Source: Myotis daubentonii
Taxonomy: Eukaryota; Chordata; Mammalia; Chiroptera; Vespertilionidae
Direction: 5' to 3'
NCBI RefSeq assembly: GCF_963259705.1
Contig: NC_081844.1
Coordinates: 36,521,341 to 36,585,340, forward strand
Length of the DNA stretch: 64,000 nt
Shown: one piece after another, positions 22,041 through 33,482 of the stretch
Position numbering within the stretch: position 1 is the first letter of the stretch
Layout of the letters: every line of letters starts with the position of its first letter
Position numbers and translations under genes: made by a program
Notes under the pieces: generated by a model
What the model was told of the DNA's origin: nothing
Database searches by the model: none
The model's input: the letters and a program-made list of their open reading frames with translations, nothing else

Positions 22041-22710
22041 CCAAAAGGAAGCCTTAGTCTTTTTATTATTGAATCTTGGATGTGATGTACCATTATTTAT
22101 GCTACATTCTAGTCATTCGAAGTGAGTCAACAAATCCAGTCCATACTCAGGTGATTACACAAAAGTGTGAAAACCAGACGGGAGAGATGATTGGAGGTTC
22201 TTTTAGAGGCTACCAACTACAATGGGTGACTGTTCCAGTTGTAAGTTGCACCAACTGCCTCTGCTTTGTCGGGAGAAATTCCTTCATATCTTGTCCCAGG
22301 ACCCACTTGGATTTATTCTAGAAATGATTCTGATTGAGCTGAATAATTTCTGCTATTTTTGTTTCCAGTTGTGTGAGATCTGAAAGTCCCAATTCTCCTA
22401 CCTGAGCTGGTGATGGTATTGTGGTCAAGGTTGGGAGAAATGTGGCTTTCATGTGGGAGCGAAGGTGGACGGACTCTCTAGGAATGCCATGAGGACACAT
22501 CCCCCTTGGGCATCATGCAAGTGAAACTACGGGCCAGAGAAATGAATCCTGAACTTTCTAGATTGCATGACCAATCTCCACTCTCGCCTTTGGGTTTAGG
22601 AGGCAGAGAATTTAATGCAGCACCTCTCACTGAGACCCGCTGTCTCAGTCTTGCCCAAGGTACCATGAGAGATGCACAGATGAATTAAGACAGTCTCTGT
22701 CCTCATGGAA
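22041..22710. other. Non-genic, L2-like end
   Basis: 22640-22710 resembles L2 (AGACAGTCTCTGTCCTCATG). The remainder is unassigned. Confidence 0.4.
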
Positions 22711-22783
22711 TCCTATCTAATAAAAGAGAAACATGGTAATTAGCGTACAGCCGCTACCCTTCCCATTGGCTAATCAGGGCAAT

Positions 22784-22813
22784 ATGCAAATTAACTGCCA
22801 GCCAAGATGGCGG
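22784..22813 (+). promoter_or_regulatory. Octamer plus YY1-type motif in Helitron unit A
   Basis: ATGCAAAT at 22784-22791 and AAGATGGCGG at 22804-22813, the latter continuing CC as in the full YY1 consensus. The same pair occurs in the inverted copy near 61262-61291. Confidence 0.45.
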
Positions 22814-23409
22814 CCAGCAGCCAGGCAGCTGGAAGCGAACAGGAGGCTTGCTTGCTTCAGTGATGGAGGACTCCAACATTCCCCACCTGCCTTGCCGGCC
22901 TCTGAGCAGCAACTCTAAGCAACTATGTTACAAATATAGAAGCTAAACAAAACCCCAGAAACCTGCTTTAGTCGCCAGGCTTCAGCCAGCAGGATCGCAA
23001 TATTGTTTCAAATACAGAAGGTAAACAAAGGCCAGAAACCTGCTTTCAGCAGTGGAGGCCTAAGAGCTGGAGCCAAGCTTCAGAGCTAAAGCTGGCCCAG
23101 AATAAAAAGAAAAAGAAAAAAAGGAGCGGTTGGGAGCTTCAGTCACCTGCCAGCCTGAAAACAGCCCTCAGCCCCTCACCCAGACTGGCCAGGCACCCCA
23201 GTGGGGACCCCCAACCTGAAGGGTGTGTGACCAGCTGCAAACAGCCATCATCCCCTCACCCAGGCTGGACAGGCACCCCAGTGGGGACCCCCACCCTGAT
23301 CCAGGACACCCTTCAGGGCAAACCAGCCTGCCCCCACCCGTGCACCAGGCCTCTATCCTATATAGTCAAAGGGTAATATGCCTCCCAGCACCGGGATCAG
23401 CAGAGCCGA

Positions 23410-24135
23410 GAGGCCTCCCTGCACCGGGATCAGCGTGACAGGGGGCAGTGCCCAAACTCTCTGATCGCCCTGTGGCTCTGTGGGTGACAGGGGGCGGGGC
23501 CACAACCTCCCTATCCTCCCTGCTCTGTTCGTGACAGGGGAAGGTGCCCCAACCCCCTGATCAGCCCTGCTCTGAGCCTGATGGGGGGAGCTCCCCAACC
23601 CCCTGATTGCCCTGCGGCTCTGTGTTTGACAGGCTGTGGTGCCCCAACCTCCTGATTGGCCCTGCTCTGTGTGTGACAGGGTGCAGTGCCCCCCCTCCCC
23701 CCACGGGCCCTGTGTGTGACAGGGTAGAGCCATAACCTCCCCATCGGCCCTGCCCTGAGTGTGACAGTGGCGGCCCTGCTCTGTGTGTGACAGGGGGCGG
23801 TGCCCCAACTCCCCTATCGGCCCTACTCTGTGCGTGACAGGGGGGAGCTCCCCAGCCCCCTGATTGTCCCTACTCTGTGCGTGACAGGGTATGGAGCCCC
23901 AACCCCCCTGATGGGCCCTGCTCTGTGCGTGACAGGGGGTGGTGCCGCAACCTGCCCATCGACCCTGCCTTGAGTGTGACAGGGGGCGGTGCCCCAACCC
24001 CCCAATCGGCCCTACCCTGAGCATGACTGAGGGTGGCATCGCAACTTCCCGATCCGCCCTGCTCTGTGTATGACAGAGGTGGCACCCCAACTCCCCAATC
24101 AGCCCTGCTCTGAGCCTGACGAGGGGGTGCACCTA
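23410..24135 (+). repeat. 47-bp minisatellite inside Helitron unit B
   Basis: About 15 imperfect units each starting CCCTGCTCTGTGTGTGACAG and continuing with a C-rich half ending in GATCGG-like text. Most are 44-50 bp, and two are shortened (about 26 and 41 bp). Because 47 is not a multiple of three, the open minus frames here drift between phases and are repeat artefacts. Confidence 0.92.
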
Positions 24136-24286
24136 GGGATTGGGCCTGCCCTCTGCCACCCGGGAGCGGGCCTAAGCCAGCAGGTCATTATCTCCTGAGG
24201 GTTCCCAGACTGAGAGAGGGCACAGGCTGGGCTGAGGGACCCCCCCTTCCCCTGAGTGCACAAATTTTTGTGCACCGGGCCTCTAG

Positions 24287-24659
24287 TGTATTTATATGAG
24301 CCTAGAGCTCAGAGTGGGAGGTCAAGGCTACTACAAGCATAAATTTGGGAAACCTTAAGTTATAAGAATGTAATAGGGGTGAGGGTGAGTGTAGATGGAG
24401 CCCAATGAGGCTGCAGATACAGCCCTGGGCCCTCCAATATTTAGTGATTTGTAAGAGATGGAGTAGCCAGCAAAGAAGATGGCAAGTCTCATTTTATTTG
24501 TCTCTAAGCAACATTTTACCCAGCCGGGTCAGTGGTTGGCTTGATTAGTTCCTGGTTATGAGAGATTGCCTCTGGGTCCTCCTACAGCCAACTTGAAGCT
24601 CCCAGAACCCCATTCAAAATAAGCACAGCCCCAGGGAGCTCTCAGCAGCACTTTTAAAA
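24287..24659. other. Unassigned non-genic stretch
   Basis: Ordinary unique-looking DNA between the composite Helitron and an L1 tail. No exon-like frame. Confidence 0.4.
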
Positions 24660-24960
24660 AGTAGACTTTTTTTAAAGAGCAGTTTTAGGTTCACAGCAAA
24701 ATTGAATGGAAGATGCAGAGATTTCCTATAGACCCCTTCCCCTACATGTGCATAGCTTTCCCCATTATCAACATTCCTTATCAGAGTGGTACAGTTGCTA
24801 CAAATGGATAGACCTACATTGATGCATCATTATCAGCCTTTACATTAGGGTTAATTAGGGTTCCCTTTGGGCAATGCATATTCTATGGGTTTGAAAATGT
24901 ATGACATGTATCCATCATCACAGTAGTTTTACTGCTCTGAAAATCCTCTATCAAGCTCCA
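24660..24960 (-). mobile_element. L1 3'-UTR fragment, old
   Basis: AGCAGTTTTAGGTTCACAGC, GCAGAGATTTCCTATAGACC, CAGAGTGGTACAGTTGCTAC and CTATGGGTTTGAAAATGTAT follow the antisense L1MA/L1MB-type 3' UTR. Confidence 0.85.
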
Positions 24961-25447
24961 GTTTTTAATGTCTCTTTTTAAGAACAAAGTGGAGGGAGTT
25001 GGGGAAGTAAAGGGACACCACTCTGGCTTTAGGGATAAACCCAGATGTTGTCCTCAGTCTCACAAAGAACACTTTGCATGCCCATTATCTTCAGGAGTGG
25101 AGTCCCCAGCTGCCACTGTCTGCCCTGAGACCCCAGGCCTATTCAATCCTGTTCACTGTCACCCTTTGTTTTTCCACTTCTTTATAGCACATGGGAATGT
25201 TTATCTGGTTTTCAAGTCATGCTATTTATGTTTAAATGTTTTCTAAAATCCATATTATCTATGTGTGGGAGAAGAGAGGTTCACCAAAATTTGACCTTAC
25301 TGTGTCATCTTGACTACAAGTTTTTGTAAAGTATTTTTTGGAGACAGATTTGCTTTTTGGGGGGGTATGAATGACCCCAGGATCTCAGATCCCACGAGTT
25401 GAGCTGATGATAGACAGGCACGAGAAGGCCAAACTTTATATAGGATA
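24961..25447. other. Unassigned non-genic stretch
   Basis: Frame 24968-25246 (92 codons) has no domain. A short G run lies at about 25359-25365. Confidence 0.4.
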
Positions 25448-25719
25448 CTAGAGGCCTAGTGCACCAATTTGTGCCGGGAGGGGGGGCTATCCAGCAGGCC
25501 TGCCCCAATGAGGGCCAATTGGGGCCGGGCCGGTGGGGAGGAGGGGCCATGGGAAGTTGGCTGGCCCTGCCCCCAATGGTGGGGCCGATTGGGGATGGGG
25601 CCAGCCAGGGGGAGGAGCAGTGGGTGGTTGGGGGGCTGATCAGGGCCCCCATCGGGCCCCTTGGCAGCTGCAGTGTGCATCATAGCCACTGGTTGTTCTG
25701 CCATTCCAGTTGCTTGGCA
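25448..25719 (-). mobile_element. Helitron, 5' end replaced by a GATA array
   Basis: CTAG (25448-25451) after A, then GAGGCCTAGTGCAC: a minus-strand HeliBat 3' end. The internal text GCATCATAGCCACTGGTTGT matches the 5'-proximal region of the 52594 copy, but the final 40-50 bases are missing and the GATA microsatellite begins instead. Confidence 0.85.
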
Positions 25720-25735
25720 TAGATAGATAGATAGG

Positions 25736-25785
<50 letters not shown>

Positions 25786-25786
25786 C
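25720..25786. repeat. (GATA)n microsatellite
   Basis: About 16 units of AGAT with one GGTA interruption, abutting the truncated Helitron. Confidence 0.95.
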
Positions 25787-26824
25787 CAGAGGGAGGTGAT
25801 TCTTATGGGTGAAAGAATATTGGTTCTTGGTTGTGAAATAAGAAAACTAACATTTTATTTTGCATTGAGTGTCAAGGAAATAATATATGTGGAACTGCCT
25901 TATAAACTATAAAGTGCCCTGTGAATTATACATGTTACTAATGAAGGGTAATCACCAGGGAGGAGTCTCTTTATGTAGATTTGGTTTGCAGAAACCTAGT
26001 GTACTCACTTTAATTTATTCAAACAAAATGCAGGCCACCAAACCCTGGGTTTTAAAAATGCACATTCATTCCTCATTCACCCTTCCCTCAGGCTCTAGTG
26101 CTGTAACCAGATATATACCCGAGGCCATGCCAAAATGAAGGGAAAACATCTGGCCAATTTAATCAATTCAATAAAAGCATCCTTTCAAACCAGTCCAAAG
26201 ATTTGGAGCACAGATCTCTAGGTAAATGACTGGCTGAATTTTCTGTTTCAACTGATAAGTTGTTTTGAGGTTGTGTAGACACTACTTAAGAGATCAAGGG
26301 TCAAGCAGCAAATGGAGAATCTAATTGGGCTTAAAACTTGGAGTCCTTGTGTTGAGCCAGGCTGAGCTCTCCACTCGGTTCCTGAGGCTGTAGAGTGGAA
26401 GCCAGGGAGTCAGAGAGATAAACACTGGGAGGAGTTCATCCATTTTTCTGGGCATTAGTCAGGGGGTTCCTTTCTGTTCATCTCTGTCCTCTGACTCTTC
26501 CAGTTCCATTTAAAATGTCATGAGTGACAGATCACTTCCTAAGGGATGTCTCTTCCTTAATGTACCCATTCTCTGAGGAACTGTTCTTCCTGCTTTTCTC
26601 CCTGGAAGCGTCCATTTGGGTCAAGGCTACCCTGGGGGCTCTCCAGTTATTGAGACCAGCCTCTTCTCTTTCCCAGAATCACTTTATGGACTGAGAGCAA
26701 AGACAGGCTCAGACGCCTCACACAGCACAGGATGGAAACACAGGAAATAGAAGCCACAATGATTAGGAAAAGTAAGAAAGGGAGGGGGGAAATGAAGAGA
26801 CCTCTCCATAGCACATTATGTCCA
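25787..26824. other. Unassigned non-genic stretch
   Basis: AT-rich to 26400, then ordinary composition. No repeat family or gene recognised. Confidence 0.4.
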
Positions 26825-26905
26825 TAAGCTAATGCATGCAAAATGCTTAGAACAGTACCTGCCACATGCTAAACACTTAATATATATTAGGAGTTATGAT
26901 TATTG
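26825..26905 (+). mobile_element. MIR 3' remnant
   Basis: GCAAAATGCTTAGAACAGTA, CCTGCCACATGC and ACACTTAATATATATTAGG form the MIR 3' end. Confidence 0.65.
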
Positions 26906-27499
26906 TTCTCATCTGAATTTCTCAGGGCAGTTTATTCCTCTTCACTTTGCAATAGTGACCTCTAAAACTCTAATGAGACAATGGATGAGAAGCTCCTAGT
27001 GTTGGGCTTGATGCATACATTTCTTCTAGAATTCTCTGTATCTCCAACAGTGCCTGGCATAAAGCTGATGCTGGGTCCAATCTGTTGACTGAATAAAGAA
27101 GCTTCCTTCCATTGGACATACCAGCAAACAGGCTGTTCAAAAATGGATTTCAGTTAAGATCATTTTTTTCCCTAGGAAGGGAAACATGGCCACTCGTATC
27201 ACTACATGGAAGGACAGTATGGGGCTGGATGTCTGCAAAGATAAGACTTCCATTTTCTCCTCTACTAGGAAATCCAAGGAGGATATAGTCTTCCTGGGTT
27301 TCTCAGGGTGTGTTGATTGCATTGGATCTCCAGCCACCTATTTCCACCCCCTAACTGGCTGCCCCAAGATATTGGCCCTGAATTTCACTCAGAGACCTCA
27401 AAATATCTAACGGCTAAGCAAGGTTCTGACATCTCTTTCACAAAACTGTCTTTTCAGACCTGCTTCCTGCCTCTTCAATGCCTGAGGTTTAAGAGACTC
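26906..27499. other. Non-genic with an L2 end at 27035-27105
   Basis: CCAACAGTGCCTGGCATAAA, then GTTGACTGAATAAAG is an L2 3' end on the plus strand. The rest is unassigned. Confidence 0.5.
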
Positions 27500-27612
27500 T
27501 GAGATTCATGCAGCTGAAAAGACTTACCTAGTCAACCAATGAGCGGAGAAGCATGGCTGTAATCAGAACCCCAACCTCCGGACTCTCAAGCCAGTGCTCT
27601 TTCCATTTTACC
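27500..27612 (-). mobile_element. MIR remnant
   Basis: AATCAGAACCCCAACCTCCG, then CCAGTGCTCTTTCCATTTTA is the antisense MIR 5' half. Confidence 0.5.
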
Positions 27613-28129
27613 TAATCTAGCTCCCCACTTCCTTTCAAAATATGTAACCCACATGAGGCTCCATTTCCTTTTGTTCTTAGTGGACTGTCTGTTAAAAAGG
27701 GAATGGACTAAAGTCAATTTTAATAAACTATGAGCATGAATAACATCTCCAAAGATGTGTCCACTTTCCAAGGCCACCACAATGTGGTGTCTCAGGTGCT
27801 ACAACAGCAGTGTCTTTGGAGGAGAAGGATTCCTCCAGAGGGGGTGAAAGGACCTGTGGGTCAGCTGGGGAGTTGGGCAGAAATTGGTGGTGGGTGGATG
27901 GACCCCAGAATTGAAAGCCCAGCTCATTTGTCTGCAGGTTTTAGGACAAAGGTGTGTCAACATTTTTGCCTCATCATGGGTTATGCTGGATAACTCTCTC
28001 CCTTCCAATGATCTGCAGTGGTTTGATTTGTTTCTTGAAAGGACAGGTCCTAGAACTGACCTGCTTGAACAGTTTTTTTTATCATTCTGGATGGTAGAAG
28101 GGCTAGTACATACCTCATTAGAACAGGGA
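27613..28129. other. Unassigned non-genic stretch
   Basis: Overlapping frames on both strands at 27730-28198 without domains. No repeat family recognised. Confidence 0.4.
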
Positions 28130-28365
28130 GAGTTTTGGAATCAGACAGCCCTGGGTTCCAATTCTTGTTCTTCTGACCTACAAGCTAGGTTAACTTAGTG
28201 GGAATAATGCTACCTATTTTTCTGGGTGGTTGTGGTATTAAATGTAACATATACTAGGTATTCCATACATGGCAGTTATTGTCACGAATATTAACTATGT
28301 AATCTTGGGCAAGTTATCTAACCTCTCCGAGTCCCAGCTTCTCCTCTATGAATTAGGGATGATTT
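28130..28365 (+). mobile_element. Two adjoining MIR fragments
   Basis: 28130-28275 (GGAATCAGACAGCCCTGGG to TACATGGCAGTTATTG) reads through a whole MIR. 28290-28365 (ATCTTGGGCAAGTTATCTAA) is a second partial copy in the same direction. Confidence 0.7.
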
Positions 28366-29231
28366 AAACTTTAATATAGTCAAATTTGTCAACCTTTTAA
28401 AAAAGAAATTGTTTTGTACTCTGAGGTCATGAAGACTTAAGCTTCCTATTACTTTTATATTGATGTGCACCGTTGTTGTCTCAAAAGTTCTTCATAGACA
28501 TTAGCATCACATTGCAACCCAGAGTTTTGTTTGAACAACAATGGGATATTCAGTGCTTGTCCCAGGACATGGTGTGCCTTGTGTCCTGTGTCTTGTGGGA
28601 ACCATACCATGGAACTTTTATATCATCTCTATGAAATAGGTGCAAGAACTATACAGTTTTATTGATGAGGAAGTCACTTCACTGCTTATGGCAGACATGT
28701 TAGCTGATCATGTTAATCCCCTCTGCCTTGCCCTCTTTAGCTACAAAGAATGGGAAAGCTAAATACTCATTTCCTCAGTTTCCTTTGCATCAAAAGTGGT
28801 CATCTGACACTATTGGCAAATAAGACCTAAATGGGAGTCTTAGAATGCTTTAGGGAAAACCCTTGTTTTCTTAATAAAATGAACTGATGTTACTGGAGGG
28901 ACATGCCTCTCCCTTCTGTGTTTCTTAGATGTGGATGTGATACCTGGAGCAGGGTTAGCTATCCTGAGACCATTAGATGACAAACCCAACAAGCTAAGAA
29001 TGGCAGAATGGCTTGCTAGAAAGACCTGGAATTCCTGGTGGTATCAGTGAGGTCTAAACCAGTACAAATAACCACCTACCTCCAGGTCATAACTCTCTAA
29101 AATGAAAAGCAATATGGACATCATGGGGGAGTGTGGGACTCCCCCTTAAGTCAAGAAAGGGTCACAACTTTTTGGCTCTGTTGCAGGGCAGAGTGAAAGG
29201 GGGCTGAGAGCACAGTTAGGAACTTGCTTTT
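28366..29231. other. Unassigned, possibly one old repeat at about 28700-29080
   Basis: ATGTGGATGTGATACCTGG and GCTAAGAATGGCAGAATGGC recall a mammalian dispersed repeat that I could not name. No gene. Confidence 0.3.
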
Positions 29232-29400
29232 TCTTTTTTTGTATTGGTTTCAGGTGTACAGCATAGTGGTTAGACAATCATATACTTCACAGAGTGTTCC
29301 TCTCAGTATTTCCAGTATTCACCTGGCACCATACATAAGTATCACAATATTATTGACTATCTTCCCTATAGATGTTCGCTTTCTTTACATTACTGAAACA
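29232..29400 (-). mobile_element. L1 3'-UTR fragment
   Basis: TATTGGTTTCAGGTGTACAG, then TGGTTAGACAATCATATACT: an antisense L1 tail. Confidence 0.7.
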
Positions 29401-29517
29401 AATTTCTAGGACAGGTTCCACAGCGGGCTCTGCTAAGAGCTGTCCACCAGGGTGGTGCTGATATTTCACATTATGCTGCCTGGGAGCTGTCCCTGTAACC
29501 GCCACAGCATGGCAGCA

Positions 29518-29775
29518 GCAAGTTTGTCCAACCTATGAGTGAAGGCGGGGGTGGGGAGTGGGGGTGGGGTGGAGGGGTGAGGGGGTAAGAGATCAACCAA
29601 AGAACTTGTATGCATGCATATGAGAATAACCAATGGACACAGATGGGGGGTTGTGGGGGGGAGGATAAGGGCCTGTGCTGGGGGTTGGGGGTGGCCAGGG
29701 AGAGGTCAATGGGGGAAAAAGGAGACTTATGTAATACATTCAACAATAAAGAATTTAAATTAAAAAAAGAGAGAA
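29518..29775 (+). mobile_element. L1 3' end, sense
   Basis: TGTCCAACCTATGAGTGAAG, AGAGATCAACCAAAGAACTT, CCAATGGACACAGATGG, a G-rich tract and AACAATAAAGAATTTAAAT with an A-rich tail. It is the sense counterpart of the L1 at 48690. AATAAA is the poly-A signal. Confidence 0.85.
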
Positions 29776-29907
29776 CCATTTCATATCTAGTAACTACTCA
29801 AACATTAATATTTGTTGTGATAGGTAAAGGCTTTAACCTCAAAGATACAAATATTTTATTTTATTTAAAAAACAACAGTTATCAGGTTTTTTTAAAAAAA
29901 GAAGACA

Positions 29908-29910
<3 letters not shown>

Positions 29911-29954
<44 letters not shown>
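29911..29954. repeat. (GT)n microsatellite
   Basis: About 22 uninterrupted GT units. The cysteine/valine runs in frames here are artefacts of it. Confidence 0.97.
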
Positions 29955-29955
<1 letters not shown>

Positions 29956-30344
29956 TTCTTTCTATCTTGCCAGTGAGAGTCATTCCAACAACTGGGAGAG
30001 CTCACTACTGGCCATGGCATTTCCAAATATTCTTAACTACAAAGAGAGAACAAGAATTGATGAGGATGGAGGGATAGGGTTCTCTTGGGGACCCCAAGTC
30101 AACTTTGAGAAAGCCTGATTTATTTCCCAACCCTTTTGATTTAATGTGGGATACAGTAAAGGGTCTATGAAGACGAATCATCAGGTTTGGTTCTGATTTT
30201 CAGGTAGGCAAGGAGCAAAATCTTAAAGCATTAAAAAAAAAAGTCCTATGCAGGGCCTTCTTCTGGGACATACATTCCTGAGGGCATGTCTGAATCCAAG
30301 TGACAGCCTTCAGGCTTTGATTTTTCTTTTGAGGACCCCAAGTA
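29955..30344. other. Unassigned non-genic stretch
   Basis: Ordinary DNA with an A run at about 30232-30242. Nothing recognised. Confidence 0.4.
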
Positions 30345-30500
30345 TTGAGCCATTTTTGTTGTTGTTGACAATATTACAGATATCCCCTCCCCCCCTTTTT
30401 GCCCCCTCCACCCAGCTCCTGCCCACCCTAGGCCTTCCCCACACTATTGTTGGTGTCCATGGGTTGTGCTCATCTTTTTTTGCTGTTCTGTCTTGTCACA
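30345..30500 (-). mobile_element. L1 3'-UTR fragment
   Basis: TTGTTGTTGTTGACAATATT, a C-rich tract and GTCCATGGGTTGTGCTCAT parallel the antisense L1 tail at 48710-48870 but are decayed. Confidence 0.6.
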
Positions 30501-32639
30501 ACCTTGTCAAAAAGATGTACGTACTTTTGATTGCTTGCTTCCCATCCCTCAGTAAATGCACAATCCTAAGCATTGTTTTTTTCTGAGAGTAACTACAGAG
30601 AAACTGACATGGATAAAAACAAAACAGAAAACAAGCATAGGTCAGTTGCTAAGTTACATGAAATCTTAAAAGCTTTTGAGAAATAGCTGGTAGGAATCTT
30701 GGTTGAAATCTAAATGGAGTTGTTTTTTGTTTTGTTTTATTGACTCTACTTAACCCCTTTTTGACCCTTCATTGGCCCATCTCTTGGATTTTTTTTTTAA
30801 CACCTTGAATTCTCTTTTGATTCACTGGACTGGTGCTTCTGTATCTCCCAACCTCCTTCTCATTCAGCTGTGGGCTGTGGAAGGGGGCATTCTACTTTGT
30901 GGAAAGTGTGAGGTGCTGAGGATATCTAGTAAACATCCTAGATAACTGTTGGGAAGTGAAACATACTTGGTCCTTATTTCCTCATCCTGAGCTCACTCTT
31001 GGAGTTCTATACCGTGCTTATAGCTAGACACATCTTTTTATTTGAGAGTTTATGACTTGCATTTGGTAATTTAAAGAGGTAGTCTTAAATAGCCATACCT
31101 CTGGATTTAACTCTGGTTGTCTTTTACCCCTTTCCACATTACCAAACTTTCCCCATGTTTTAATTTCCAATTCAAGCTTCATCGTTTCTCTGAAGGCATT
31201 CAAAGAACTCCAGCACAGAGGGATATCTCCTTTTGGCACTTAGAGTCAAGATATGCAAGACCATTCAATTAACATTAATTCTTGTATATTACATTGTTCC
31301 CCACCAAAATGTCTCTTTACCTAGTCAATATCTCGCAGATCTTTCTCAGGTTATTGAATTAGTGATATTTGGAAATATTCTAGATACCAGCACTAGAAAT
31401 TCTGAGATGAGTAAAGAAGTATTTAATCATGATTTAAGTACAATCTCCAGATTTTTTTTTGGTGGTCACTCACTCTTTCTTCTCTCTACCTCTGATATGC
31501 TGGCTACTAATCCAGCTGCTCTCTCCTTACCTGTTTCACTTGACTCCTGGGTCTTAAATTCTCGTTTAGTCAGCAAGATCTGTGTTATTTTATCTAACTA
31601 CATATGTACTTTCCCCCAAAGGCAGGATTCTTTCCTTTCGAAGGTGGGCTCCTGAACCACTGGGCTCTCAGAGCTCAGTTCTCTGGCACACGGACAAAGT
31701 GAGTTCTTCCAGGTATCTGTGGGGTGATCTCCCAATCACCGTCTGTTTGGGAACTTCAGCTTTGTAGAACTACGGATTTAACAAAAGCTTCATTAGTGAG
31801 TGATTATCCATGCTACAAAGGATTCCTTTAAATAGCAAGTTTCAAGAATGGGCTTAAAATAGGTTTCATTTAATCCCAGTCCAATTTGTAAACCCTGCTC
31901 AATAATGCCCTTGTTGTTAAAGATGAGGTACTCTTGTGCTTATTTATAGACTAATTGCTTGTTGTCCTTTTTACACCCCCCTCCCCCCCACACACTTTGT
32001 ACCTAGTAGATCACACTCCTCCTTTCAAATTCTTCAAGATTCACATTTTATAGAATGTTTATTTTCTGATGAAAAGGAGTGCCTCAGGGTAACCCCATCA
32101 TCTCTTTTGCCCATGATCAAAGAGGAAACTTTCTCCACCAAAGACCACACCGAGCTAAACAGCCCCTCCCGTCTCTTTTTTCAGATCTCTTTCTCTCCTT
32201 CTCCTTCAGAACACCCAATCAGTAATTGTAAAAATCACAATTGATTTTAGTCTGGGACTCTGGGTCCCCACTACCAAGGTAGTGTTCATGGTCTTTGAGA
32301 TAACAGAGAGACAAAGACTACAGTTGCATTGTCTGTACCCTCACCAAAACTATACAAAGTGATCTCTCCTCTTTTCTGCTGAAACTGTATCTGGAATTCT
32401 ATAATAGATAGCACTGCATATCCCAGTGCACATGATCTGTGGTTCTCGTGTATGGTTATGTCTGTAGGATTCTGGCTGACCTGGTGGAAAATGGAGGTAA
32501 CTTGAGAAAATTCAGCTTTTCTACACAAGTATTGCTTGAGTATTTTACTTTCAATTGGATGTTTTGAAGGACAGTCTATACATAGATCTATCAATAGATG
32601 GTTGTTAAAGAGCTCTTTAAAGGGATGATTTAACAAATT
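30501..32639. other. Large unassigned stretch
   Basis: No repeat family was named. The largest frame (31233-31655, 140 codons) is hydrophobic and T-rich and has no domain. 31970-31995 is C-rich. Confidence 0.4.
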
Positions 32640-32717
32640 GTTGCCATAGTCTTCTAACTGGTCTTCCTAAAGTCTCACATCTCTTTCATGAAAACTTCTC
32701 TTTGACTGCATCTCAAG

Positions 32718-32865
32718 CATTAATGTGTATATGAATCATTTTGGGAGCTTTTTAAAAGGAAGATTCTGATTTACTATGTTTGGGATGGGGTCTGAGATTT
32801 TAAAATTTCTAACAAGTGATGCTGGTTGGTGGACTGCACTTTGAGTAGCAAGGCTCTCTAAACTG
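32718..32865. mobile_element. hAT-Charlie (MER5-like) remnant
   Basis: ATGAATCATTTTGGGAGCTT, GGAAGATTCTGATTTACTAT and ATTTCTAACAAGTGATGCTG, then GGACTGCACTTTGAG: MER5-type order. Confidence 0.65.
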
Positions 32866-32954
32866 CATGGTCATTCTAAATGTGAATCTGATCATGGCAC
32901 TTTCCTATTCAAAATACACCTCATCAGTTCAAAGGTAAAATCTAAAAAATATCT

Positions 32955-33180
32955 GAGGATATTTTTCCCATGGATGTTTAGAGAGAGTGAAAAAGAAGGA
33001 AGAGGGGAGAGAGAGAGAAATACTGATGTGAGAGAGACACATCTATTGGCTGCTTCCCACACGCGCTCCGACACAGAGCCAGGGATCTATCCTGCAACTA
33101 CATGCCCTTGACTGGAATCGAATCTGTGGCCCTTCAGTTCGTGGGGCAAGGCTCTAACCACTGGTCAAACCAGCCAGGGC
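32955..33180 (-). mobile_element. Older VES-related SINE
   Basis: Minus strand: AGAGAGACACATCTATTGGC and a diverged B box (RC of TGGAATCGAATC) with head RC GCCCTGGCTGGTTTGACC. It shows more substitutions than other copies and no clear duplication. Confidence 0.85.
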
Positions 33181-33374
33181 TCCAAAATTTTTAGATGGCA
33201 GACATCCCCCACCCCCAACTACCTTTCCAACTTCATATGTCACTTGCGTTGTTCCTAGAATTGGTTCGAGGACCTTGGCACAAGTGCTTCCTTCTTGTGC
33301 TTCCCAAGGTCCTGCTATGTACCTCGATTACATAGTGCATGGCTGGAAAGGTTTGTCTACATATGTTTTTCTTC

Positions 33375-33482
33375 ATTAGAACTGTCAGTTCTCTGGGGCC
33401 TTTGGCCATATTCTCTTAATCTCAGACTCTACAGCCACTAGCACAGTGCCTGATGCACTTAATAAGTACTTGAGTGAATGTA
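33375..33482 (+). mobile_element. L2 3'-end fragment
   Basis: CTGTCAGTTCTCTGGGGCCT, CACTAGCACAGTGCCTGATG and AATAAGTACTTGAGTGAATG: the classic L2 end. Confidence 0.7.

Larger units (their letters stand above)
22711..24286 (+). mobile_element. Composite HeliBat-type Helitron (units A+B)
   Basis: A 1576-bp element, from TCCTATCTAATAAAAGAG after host A to hairpin GTGCACAAATTTTTGTGCAC plus CTAG before host T. Inside, unit A ends GTGCACCAGGCCTCTA at 23355, directly followed by a new Helitron-like start TCCTATATAG (23356). The internal 3' end lacks the left hairpin arm and has CTAT instead of CTAG. Unit B is filled by a 47-bp minisatellite. The same fusion occurs at 59893-61364. Confidence 0.88.
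32640..33374. mobile_element. Ancient repeat split by a hAT remnant and a SINE
   Basis: CTTCTAACTGGTCTTCCTAA (about 32651-32670), GAATCTGATCATGGCACTTT (about 32884-32903) and CCTCATCAGTTCAAAGG (about 32920-32936) follow the order of one widespread old mammalian repeat; AACTGGTTTTCCTGTCCCC at about 46718-46736 belongs to the same family. The insertions below interrupt it. Family not named. Confidence 0.4.

Noticed and set aside
23353..24132. 259-codon minus-strand frame
   Set aside because: It spans the 47-bp minisatellite; repeated HTQSRAD-like words come from the repeat, and other frames are open too.
23410..24135. CRISPR-like repeat array
   Set aside because: Units abut with no unique spacers and the host is a mammal; it is a minisatellite.
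29610..30118. 155-codon frame across 29610-30077
   Set aside because: It runs through an L1 3' UTR and the (GT)n array.
31233..31655. 140-codon frame as a gene
   Set aside because: No domain, T-rich hydrophobic residues throughout, no acceptor/donor pattern; probably chance.
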